Assembly (NCBI GenBank): GCA_051294375.1
Contig: CM119267.1
Coordinates: forward strand, 21,025,755-21,089,754
DNA: 64,000 nucleotides
Direction: 5' to 3'
DNA from: Paraspadella gotoi
Taxonomy: Eukaryota; Chaetognatha
The first letter of the stretch is position 1. Each line of letters opens with the position of its first letter. The notes under the pieces are model-generated. The model was not told the origin of the DNA and searched no databases. It saw only the letters and a program-made list of their open reading frames with translations. Positions 22,349-32,766 of this stretch are shown in pieces. Position numbers and translations under genes: made by a program.

Positions 22349-24082
22349 ATGACTTCGTATTGGAAGAGGGACGTCGTCAACGTCTTCGTCGGCATAGTCG
22401 TCGCCGGTTTGCAAGTGTTCGTCGCCTCGGCCACGGATGAGATGGGCAATGAGCATTTTCGATTGACTCTTCCGAGAGTCGATTTGAATTACGACGACGA
22501 AGCCTGTACCGGGCGTCTCTTGAAGGTGCTTCAATTTAATTTTATCACATCCCTTAACGTATGTTTATCAAATTCGTTAATACAGAATAATAAATATAAT
22601 AATTATAGAGAGGGTGAGCTTCGCTTTGTACTTTATTGGTGAACCAAGCTTTAAAGGTTAAACGTATGAAATTACTTTAAAAGCTTAATCAGGATCTATG
22701 GCCCCATTGGTCACATTATGGCTGATTATAACAGATTTTTATCTTTATAAGGAGAGGTACTACGTCTTCAAGGTGGAAATTCAATACCATAGTAGTGGCA
22801 ACAATCACGCGGAGTTCGAAGTTTCCAAGTGCAGTTCCAATTGCAGGTCGGCGAAATTACGTTTTTAAATTACCTCATTAGTCATTAAGCGACAGTGACT
22901 CTAATAATAATTAATCTTTTTTAACGTTATCATCGAAGGAACGGAATCGAAATCGAATAGGAATCGAATCGGAATCGAATCGGATGAAAAATCAAAAAAA
23001 TATTATACATAACCTTAAACCCAATACGAATTATTCACTCCACTCACAGTTCGGCCTTTTTATAAATGTTTTCATTTTTCAATGACAGACATTTTAAGTG
23101 GAACGACTTACTTTAGTATCTACTTACTATTTACTTAGTATCTATTTACTATCTAATGCAGAAAGTATTTTTAACCTCGTGTTTTGTAGATATTTCTTCT
23201 ATTTTCAGAAGACAACACTAACGTCCCTCTCCCCATCGTATTTCAATAGTAATTAAAGTTAAACTATTAATCACATTTAATATATATTTCCCTTTTTTTT
23301 ATATTTTTAAAATTCAGCTCAATATAGTAATTCAAAAATTAAATCTAGTAATTTTTTTGATCTCCAACAATCTTCCTTCCGACATCCAGGACCAAGAACG
23401 ATTGCTCCACAGCCAAAACCATCTTCTTTTGGGGCAAAAACGGCCCCGAATTGACTCTCCCGCCTCAAGTCGCCTTCTCCGTAGGAGGCGAAGACGATAA
23501 CCCTTACGTCATCCTCCGCGGACGCTACTTCCGGCCAGGCGTCTACGAATCGGCCACTGTCACCTTAACCGCCACAACCGCTGCACCTCAGTACATCGCC
23601 TTCCCGCTGTTGATCGCCGCCCTCGGGCCGCCCATCCCGCCGGGAAAACAACACGTGGACGCCTTCCACGATGTCTTGAAGGAAGAGGAAGGGTCTTGCT
23701 TTCGCTTCGGCGTGCGGACCCACGCGCTCGGATTAATGGTCACGGCGTATCGCACTAGGGATGGAAATTCAGTTTTGATGGGCCGTGCGGATCCGAAAAG
23801 ACCGCCAGGGTTTCGAAAAATCAATAATGCGGTGAGAAAGACTTTTTTGGAATTGGTACAATCAATAGGAAAATTATTAATTTTATATATTTTTTATATA
23901 TTTCCCATTTATGTATATTTTATTTATACTTACCCACTCAGGTCGACGTCGCCGTCGGCGACAGGATCGTTGTTCGCTGCAATTACAACAACACGAGAAG
24001 CGTAGACGTTTATTTTGGCGCCACGCAAATGGACGAAGTCTGCAAATTTTATCTGCTTTGCTTCAGTCGTGTCGAGGATTAG
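22349..24082 (+). CDS. Secreted PHM/DBH-fold protein lacking copper ligands
   Basis: Four exons: 22349-22525, 22752-22846, 23390-23831 and 23942-24082. All junctions are GT-AG and in phase, giving 284 residues. Residues 1-28 look like a signal peptide (hydrophobic FVGIVVAGLQVFVASA). The rest follows the copper type II ascorbate-dependent monooxygenase fold (PHM, DBH, MOXD). Matching elements are a DDEAC start, a TIFFWGKNGP block (PHM has ILYAWA.NAP), a VAFSVGG block, FRFGVRTHALG (PHM has YRVHTHHLG) and DEVCKFY (PHM has DEMCNLY). The copper ligands are mostly gone: His-Thr-His reads Arg-Thr-His (R200, H202), the ligand Met is V271, the mid-domain His is R136, and the adjacent His pair aligns with H78-A79. 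Amidation or hydroxylation is therefore unlikely; a binding role is inference. It ends earlier than PHM, right after the last Cys block. AATAAA follows at about 24296. Confidence 0.8.
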
Positions 24083-25595
24083 TGAGAAAATTTACTCGCT
24101 TTCTCTCGGTCATCTTCTGTCACAATCAAAACAATCTTTCCTTCAACCCGAAGTGAGCCGCGGTGAATACGTGTGAAACGAGTCTCTGAAGACTCTCTCT
24201 CTCTCTTTCTATTTTTTTTTCTCCCGATCCTTGAAAAGACGCAAAAGTTTTAAAAACATGTTTTAACCAAACGAAAAATCTTTGTCAAGCTTTGCAATAA
24301 ATTTTTTTTTTAACTTACACATATGGATTTTCCATTTCAAAATCTATATTTATCATTAATAATTTTTTCTCTTTTTTTTCACAGGTCTGTAAATATATTT
24401 ATATATATATCTCTTCAATTAAACGTATTTCTGCAAAAAGGGTATTAAATAAAAATATCTTTCCTAGTAGTAGTAGGTTTTTATACCTGTACAATAACCT
24501 CTTAAATCGATTAGGTAAGTGCGGTCGACAAATCAAGTGAAAAGATTTAATCTCCTGTTGAACCGGTTTTTGATCTTTAAATGTTGATAAAACCCGCAGC
24601 TGCATTTTGCGTTTCTATGCTGCGTCGACTACTGTGATCTCTCTCTCCCTCTCTCTCTCTCTCTCAAACCTGATTCGTGTCCTTTCGTCAGTTAACAATA
24701 GCAAACATATACGTCCCAACTGTCAATTTTTCAATTTTGTTTAAATTTTTGTTTTCGATCTAACGGGGAAACTTTGGCTACTGAGAAAAACTCGCCTGAT
24801 TTTTGGATTCAAACAATAAAATTTGTCAATTCCGGTTTTTTTTTTCATTTTTGAGTGTCGTTACTGATTCTGTCGTACTCTCTCTCCTTATGTTGAAGGT
24901 GCTTATAGAATGGTGTTTAAAAATTATCATTATTAATGCATTCTTGCTTGACCAGTTGTATTTGTTTCCACTATGTTGCGCTACTCATTGCCAGAACAAT
25001 AAAACAAAAACAAAACAAAAAAAACCAACTTTTTCACCTCTATGAGAGATTAAACTTAATCCATCGTGATCTTCCACATTCAAAAGGCTTTCGAGAGTAA
25101 TTTCAGAGACATTCCAGAAACATTACAGAGACATTCTAGACATATTCTAGAGACAATTTAAACAATTATGACTTACTTGAGACGTTAAATAAAAAAATGC
25201 GCCCTCTACTAATAAAAACCGACGCTTTTTTCAATTGACGAGCATTCACTGTCTTGACATCGACTCCACGCCTCAACAGTTCACGGCTTAGTCATCTTCC
25301 CTCGTGGGATCAACCTTTCACGCCCGACACAGAGAGAGAGGAGAATGAAGAGGAAGAGAGGAGAACGAGAGATGAGAGAGAGTAGAGAGAGAGAGAAAAA
25401 GTAGAGAATCTCAATCAGGAATTCATGGAATAATAAATCAGAGACGGAAGAAGAGCGAACAGAGAAAGGGATAGAGAGAGAGAGAGAGAAGCGAAGACAG
25501 AGACAGAGACAATCGCTGAGGAAAAAGTAGGGTCGTTAATTTCGAGTCACAGTAAAAAAAAAAGAAAAAAAGGGGAAAAAAAGAAATAAAAGAAA

Positions 25596-25646
25596 ATGAC
25601 GAAAGGCGACGAGGCTGAAAATCCAGGAGCGGAGGAGGAGACGGAG
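25596..25646 (+). pseudogene. Orphan copy of exon 1 of the 15-exon gene
   Basis: Identical to 32767-32817 (17 codons, MTKGDEAENPGAEEETE, then a GTAAAA donor). The segment ends 45 bases later at a gap, so no further exons exist here. It is part of duplicated segment A. Confidence 0.85.
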
Positions 25647-25691
25647 GTAAAATGATTGATTGATTGACTTCTAAAGTTATTGATTGATTGA

Positions 25692-25701
25692 NNNNNNNNN
25701 N
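25692..25701. other. Assembly gap (10 N)
   Basis: Placed inside a (GATT)n repeat. The sequence after it jumps back to a repeat of 24904 onward. Confidence 1.
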
Positions 25702-26036
25702 ATAGAATGGTGTTTAAAAATTATCATTATTAATGCATTCTTGCTTGACCAGTTGTATTTGTTTCCACTATGTTGCGCTACTCATTGCCAGAACAATAAA
25801 ACAAAAACAAAACAAAAAAAACCAACTTTTTCACCTCTATGAGAGATTAAACTTAATCCATCGTGATCTTCCACATTCAAAAGGCTTTCGAGAGTAATTT
25901 CAGAGACATTCCAGAAACATTACAGAGACATTCTAGACATATTCTAGAGACAATTTAAACAATTATGACTTACTTGAGACGTTAAATAAAAAAATGCGCC
26001 CTCTACTAATAAAAACCGACGCTTTTTTCAATTGAA
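25702..26036 (+). repeat. Third copy of the 24904-25239 tail
   Basis: Essentially identical to 24904-25239, and also to 32076-32405. It begins right after a gap and ends at CAATTGA, where copy B of the large duplication begins. This looks like a contig-overlap artefact. Confidence 0.9.
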
Positions 26037-27520
26037 AAAAGCAGGAGATGATTTTTTCTTTTTTTCTTCCTTTTTTCTTTTTCTTCCTTTTTTCTTTTTA
26101 CGTCTTTCTGCTTTCTTTTCTTTCTTTTCCATTTATTTTTGCTTTCTCTGCTATTCTCTCCTTTTTTTTCATTTTCCTTAATTTTCTTACTTAGTTACTC
26201 TACTTTTTTTTCGTAATGCTTTCATTTTTTCCTTTTTGTTCCTCTTCACCATGAATATGTATTTTTATTTAATTTATCTGTTTAATAAATAAATTTTTTT
26301 AATCCATTTAATACTACTTTTATAAAAGTAGTATTACTAGTGCTCGAGAAATTTTACTTTTACCCGATTTGGAATCTCTCCGATATATTTGATAAAATCA
26401 TAAATGAAATTCTACTTTCGATCGGCCGCAGTAGCAGCTGCCCGACGTCACAGAGCCCTGCTCCTTCCCTCCTTGCACATTTAATCAAGTTACATCCGCT
26501 GCTATTGCTCTTTTTAGACTCTCTCACATTCAAGTAAAAAGTAGGAGGAATAAAAACAATTTGATTTTTAAATCTAGATGGCGTTTCTTTGTCGGCAATT
26601 ATCGGCTTAGATCAAAGAATTGACGAACGAAGTAAATGACAAAACCTAACAGACGACACAACACACAACAACACTTTTCAACTTTAACCACGGATGCGCG
26701 CGTACCTCAGTAGAAATAAAAAAAAAAACCTCGCGAACAGATTCGTCCGAGCAAAAAAAAAAATTCATGAAACCTTCGTCCGTTTGGAGACACGCCCCCT
26801 AATGACGCGACCCCCGACGACCCATGCCAGATCCCCTATCCCTTTTCCGGATAGCCCCAATACCGGTAGACCCCCCCCCATCCGGCACGCCCACTAGCCT
26901 TCGGCGATGAAGCCGTATAATACTTTTTTTTTCGAGCCAGACGCGGAAACGACTTTTTCGAACTCGACGTCGAAGCAACGTTGCGTTGTGGCAGCCATTG
27001 ACGGCAACGGACCATTTTTGCCACTGTTTGAAATTGAGCTCTGTAACGGTTTGGAAAATGTACTATTTTATATAATGAAGGAATAGAGGTTTAAAAGTTT
27101 TTTTTTATCATACGTAACTGCAGTTTTAAATTCGAGTTTAAATTGAGTAAGAAAACTTTATTTTTTGTATTAAATTCAAATATAGTTGAATTATAAATAC
27201 AAATACAAAAAAATAGTTTTTTTTTCCCCGAAAGTTACTTTCACCTTCTTTAGCAACGATTGCTACGCCAACAGCTCTGACTTGCTGGCGCTCAGTCACG
27301 GTGGCGCCCAGCCACGGTTTTTTCCAACTTTTTCCCCCCGTCTAACGAGTTCAGTGGGAGCCGAGTCTGAATTCCCTCGCGATGGATCGACAATCTGCTA
27401 TCGGAATGCAAAAGCAGAGCGAAGAAAGTGAAAAGTGAAAAGTGATTAAAGAGATAGATAGATAGATATATAGATAGATAGATAGATTAGATAGATAGAT
27501 AGATAGATTAGATTAGATAT

Positions 27521-27553
<33 letters not shown>

Positions 27554-27802
27554 GATAGATAGATAGATAATTAGATAGATAGATAGATAGATAGGATAGA
27601 TAGAATAAATACAAAATATTGGCAACAATTATGATACTGAAAAGACACGATAAGTCGACGAATGGAAAGAATTTAGTCTTCTGTTGAAATATCAAAGGAA
27701 CTGCTCCTAAATCCCATAACAGTCACTGCGCCATTCGAGAAGATTGTTTATTACAGAGAGAGAGAGAGAGCGAGGAGAGCGAGAGAGAGCGAGAGAGAGC
27801 GG

Positions 27803-27862
<60 letters not shown>

Positions 27863-28249
27863 CGCCACCAATGTCGGATCATGGCATCGATGTGACGCAA
27901 TGTGACACCCCAAAACGGATTGACCAAATCGCCTTTTCACGCACAAACACGTGACTACTTTCACATCCCAATTAGAATCACGAGGCGACGACGACGACGC
28001 GGCAACCGGAAGTGAACGAGAAATCGACGATTCCCTGGTCGGAATCACCGCCTCATTCGTCTCTATCAACGATCTCTTTGACACTCTCTCTCTCTCTCAT
28101 CTCTCTCTCTCCTCTCTTCTCCCCTCTAATCGTTGCTCTCTACACTCTTTCTCTTGGTACTTTTTCTTTGTCTTTAATTTGACCTGCACTCATTAACTCC
28201 CTCTCGCTTCTCTTTATCTCTCTCCTTCACAGTCTACTAGACATAGCCG

Positions 28250-29040
28250 ATGAAATTTAAATGCTAGTGTATACTATATTATAAATATAATGTTATTATT
28301 ATTATTATTATTATGTTATTATTCGTGTCTAAAAGGTTCGAGCATCAAATGGGGCGCCACTGAAGAAGAAGACTTATATCGCAACGGTAATGTTTATTGA
28401 GGAAAAGTCCCTGGCGGAAATAGTATTAGAAAAGAAGGAAGTTAGTAGAACTCGAGAACCGTCGGAGAGTGGACCGAAAGGATCGATCCTCGGGAGAGGG
28501 AGGGGAAGAGGAGGATGAGGATCGAGGTTTCCTATACTATACTATACAGCGTTAAAAAAATCTATCATGAGCATAGATTATAGTGTTAAATTATTTTTTT
28601 TCAAAATACTTTCGTCTGAGGGTACTCGCCTAATTAAATTTTTTTTTTTAATTTTAAAATTTTTTGATGGATTCTGATGGAGCATAAAAAGTTCAACAAG
28701 AAATATAATTACAAGTTTTAAAAATTTCTTACGTTTTCTCAGTAAAATGTAAAAAACTGATAAAATCATCGAAAGATGACAATTTTTTACGGTTTTTATT
28801 ATTTTTGATCTACTTATCCTAAAAATATTTAGAAATAATCATACTTACTTTTTATGAGCTATCTGAATCTGGTCTTAAAATTTTAAAATTTTAAAGAAAA
28901 TATTTGGACTTTCTTATCTATAAAAATATTAAAAAATTAATTAATAGGGTATAGAGCCATATAGATTTTTTGTTCATTGAAAGTATACTTAAAATGTATA
29001 AATTGTCGTTTGACTCACCCCATTGTGTACGGCTTTCCCT
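28250..29040 (+). repeat. Dispersed repeat R2, copy 2, interrupted
   Basis: Same family as 21310-21846, interrupted after its first ~30 bases by the insertion at 28281-28531. Confidence 0.7.
28281..28531 (-). mobile_element. Insertion in copy B, possible LTR fragment
   Basis: About 250 bp absent from copy A at the same place (A runs directly through TATACTATACTATA). Read on the minus strand it has an AATAAA (28393-28398), then CTTCTTCTTCA, then TGGCGCCCCATTTGATGC (28342-28359). This layout resembles an LTR 3' end followed by a primer-binding site. The leader side ends in (ATT)n. I could not match the site to a named tRNA. It may instead be another short element. Confidence 0.45.
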
Positions 29041-29535
29041 AACTCTACTCCTCTCTTTCTTTCTCGACATATTTAGATGTCTTGAAGGCAAAAGTCGACT
29101 AACCCGCCAACAAACATTCAGAAAGCAGATCTCCGAACATTTTAAAGTTTTCCATTGTTCATTCGACTTTTTCGATTCTTAATTTACTACCGTCGATTTC
29201 TTGTAGAGTATGTTTATTTTCCCCCGCCGCGATTCGAATAAAATCTGTGTTAACTTACATTTACTCTGTTTCTGTTGAAGAAAAATTGGTGTAATTTGAC
29301 CGAGTAAAATTGAGTGATACAGCTCAAATAGTTCAAACGAAACGACGAAGACGACGACGACGAAATCGTCTACATGCGACCCGTCGGTGGCGCAGCGAGA
29401 ATGACAGAAACATTGACCAGGAATGACCTCGTTATGTCTGACCTTTTCAACTAATGTAACACGCCTCAAGTTTTATTTATTTTAATTATGATTAACCATT
29501 CCAGGACATCGAAACAAGTAAGCACTCGAAAAGCT

Positions 29536-31254
29536 ATGACTTCGTATTGGAAGAGGGACGTCGTCAACGTCTTCGTCGCATAGTCGTCGCCGGTTTGCAA
29601 GTGTTCGTCGCCTCGGCCACGGATGAGATGGGCAATGAGCATTTTCGATGACTCTTCCGAGAGTCGATTTGAATTACGACGACGAAGCCTGTACCGCGTC
29701 TCTTGAAGGTGCTTCAATTTAATTTTATCACATCCCTTAACGTATGTTTATCAATTCGTTAATACAGAATAATAAATATAATAATTATAGAGAGGGTGAG
29801 CTTCGCTTGTACTTTATTGGTGAACCAAGCTTTAAAGGTTAAACGTATGAAATTACTTTAAAAGCTTAATCAGGATCTATGGCCCCATTGGTCACATTAT
29901 ATGGCTGATTATAACAGATTTTTATCTTATAAGGAGAGGTACTACGTCTTCAAGGTGGAAATTCAATACCATAGTAGTGGCAACAATCACGCGGAGTTCG
30001 AAGTTTTCCAAGTGCAGTTCCAATTGCAGGTCGGCGAAATTACGTTTTTAAATTACCTCATTAGTCATTAAGCGACAGTGACTCTAATATAATTAATCTT
30101 TTTAACGTTATCATCGAAGGAACGGAATGGAAATCGAATAGGAATCGAATCGGAATCGAATCGGATGAAAAATCAAAAAAATATTATACATAACCTTAAA
30201 CCAATACGAATTATTCACTCCACTCACAGTTCGGCCTTTTTTATAAATGTTTTCATTTTCAATGACAGACATTTTAAGTGGAACGACTTACTTTAGTATC
30301 TACTTACTATTTACTTAGTATCTATTTACTATCTAATGCAGAAAGTATTTTTAACCTCGTGTTTTGTAGATATTTCTTCTATTTTCAGAAGACAACACTA
30401 ACGTCCTCTCCCCCATCGTATTTCAATAGTAATTAAAGTTAAACTATTAATCACATTTATATATATTTCCCTTTTTTATATTTTTAAAATTCAGCTCGAT
30501 ATAGTAATTCAAAAATTAAATCTAGTAATTTTTTTGATCTCCAAACAATCTTCCTTCCGACATCCAGGACCAAGAACGATTGCTCCACAGCCAAAACCAT
30601 CTCTTTTGGGGCAAAAACGGCCCGAATTGACTCTCCCGCCTCAAGTCGCCTTCTCCGTAGGAGGCGAAGACGATAACCCTTACGTCATCCTCCGCGGACG
30701 CTACTTCCGGCCAGGCGTCTACGAATCGGCAACTGTCACCTTAACCGCCACAACCGCTGCACCTCAGTACATCGCCTTCCCGCTGTTGATCGCCGCCCTC
30801 GGGCCGCCATCCCGCCGGGAAAACAACACGTGGACGCCTTCCACGATGTCTTGAAGGAAGAGGAAGGGTCTTGCTTTCGCTTCGGCGTGCGGACCCACGC
30901 GCTCGGATTAATGGTCACGGCGTATCGCACTAGGGATGGAAATTCAGTTTTGATGGGCCGTGCGGATCCGAAAAGACCGCCAGGGTTTCGAAAAATCAAT
31001 AATGCGGTGAGAAAGACTTTTTTGGAATTGGTACAATCAATAGGAAAATTATTAATTTTATATATTTTTTATATATTTCCCATTTATGTATATTTATTTA
31101 TACTTACCACTCAGGTCGACGTCGCCGTCGGCGACAGGATCGTTGTTCGCTGCAATTACAACAACACGAGAAGCGTAGACGTTTATTTTGGCGCCACCAA
31201 ATGGACGAAGTCTGCAAATTTTATCTGCTTTGCTTCAGTCGTGTCGAGGATTAG
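29536..31254 (+). pseudogene. Second copy of the PHM-like gene, frameshifted
   Basis: Exon equivalents: 29536-29708, 29934-30029, 30568-31006 and 31115-31254. Against 22349-24082 it carries indels in every exon: base losses in the signal-peptide exon (around CTTCGTCGCATAG and TTTTCGATGACTC), one extra T in exon 2, three lost bases in exon 3 and one near the DEVC motif. Splice sites are unchanged. As assembled it cannot encode the protein. Most indels fall in short homopolymers, so sequencing error is as likely as decay. Confidence 0.75.
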
Positions 31255-32495
31255 TGAGAAAATTTACTCGCTTTCTCTCGGTCATCTTCTGTCGTCACAA
31301 TCAAAACAATCTTTCCTTCAACCCGAAGTGAGCCGCGGTGAATACGTGTGAAACGAGTCTCTGAAGACTCTCTCTCTCTCTTTCTATTTTTTTTTCTCCG
31401 ACCCTTGAAAAGAGCAAAAGTTTTAAAAACATGTTTTAACAAACGAAAAATCTTTGTCAAGCTTTGCAATAAATTTTTTTTTTAACTTACACATATGGAT
31501 TTTCCATTTCAAAATCTATATTTATCATTAATAATTTTTCTCTTTTTTTCACAGGTCTGTAAATATATTTATATATATATCTCTTCAATTAAACGTATTT
31601 CTGCAAAAAGGGTATTAAATAAAAATATCTTTCCTAGTAGTAGTAGGTTTTTATACCTGTACAATAACCTCTTAAATCGATTAGGTAAGTGCGGTCGACA
31701 ATTCAAGTGAAAGATTTAATCTCCTGTTGAACCGGTTTTTGATCTTTAAAATGTTGATAAACCCGCAGCTGCATTTTGCGTTTCTATGCTGCGTCGACTA
31801 CTGTGATCTCTCTTCTCCCTCTCTCTCTCTCTCTCAAACCTGATTCGTGTCCTTCGTCAGTTAACAATAGCAAACATATACGTCCCAACTGTCAATTTTT
31901 CAATTTTGTTTAAATTTTTGTTTTCGATCTAACGGGGAAACTTTGGCTACTGAGAAAAACTCGCCTGATTTTTGGATTCAAACAATAAAATTGTCAATTC
32001 CGGTTTTTTTTTTTCATTTTTGAGTGTCGTTACTGATTCTGTCGTACTCTCTCTCCTTATGTTGAAGGTGCTTATAGAATGGTGTTTAAAATTATCATTA
32101 TTAATGCATTCTTGCTTGACCAGTTGTATTTGTTTCCACTATGTTGCGCTACTCATTCCAGAACAATAAAACAAAAACAAAAACAAAAAAAACCACTTTT
32201 TCACCTCTATGAGAGATTAAACTTAATCCATCGTGATCTTCCACATTCAAAAGGCTTTCGAGAGTAATTTCAGAGACATTCCAGAAACATTACAGAGACA
32301 TTCTAGACATATTCTAGAGACAATTTAAACAATTATGACTTACTTGAGACGTTAAATAAAAAATGCGCCCTCTACTAATAAAAACCGACGCTTTTTTCAA
32401 TTGACGAGCATTCACTGTCTTGACATCGACTCCACGCCTCAACAGTTCACGGCTTAGTCATCTTCCCTCGTGGGATCAACCTTTCACGCCCGACA

Positions 32496-32496
32496 C

Positions 32497-32577
<81 letters not shown>
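32496..32577. repeat. (GA)n microsatellite upstream of the 15-exon gene
   Basis: About 40 GA units some 190 bp before the start codon. In copy A the same place (25331-25395) is broken by AT and AA interruptions and shorter. Confidence 0.95.
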
Positions 32578-32582
<5 letters not shown>

Positions 32583-32766
32583 AGTAGAGAATCTCAATCA
32601 GGAATTCATGGATAATAAATCAGACGGAAGAAGAGCGAACAGAGAAAGGGATAGAGAGAGAGAGAAGCGAAGACAGAGACAATCGCTGAGGAAAAAGTAG
32701 GGTCGTTAATTTCGAGTCACAGTAAAAAAAAAAAGAAAAAAAGGGGAAAAAAAGAAATAAAAGAAA

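Noticed and set aside
23588-23824. Minus-strand open frame opposite PHM-like exon 3
   Set aside because: Shadow of the real exon; the plus strand has the fold, the phases and the signal peptide.
28320-28362. Possible tRNA 3' end (GGTTCGAGC...GGGGCGCCA)
   Set aside because: The T stem does not pair and no acceptor or anticodon arm is present; an inverted primer-binding site fits better.
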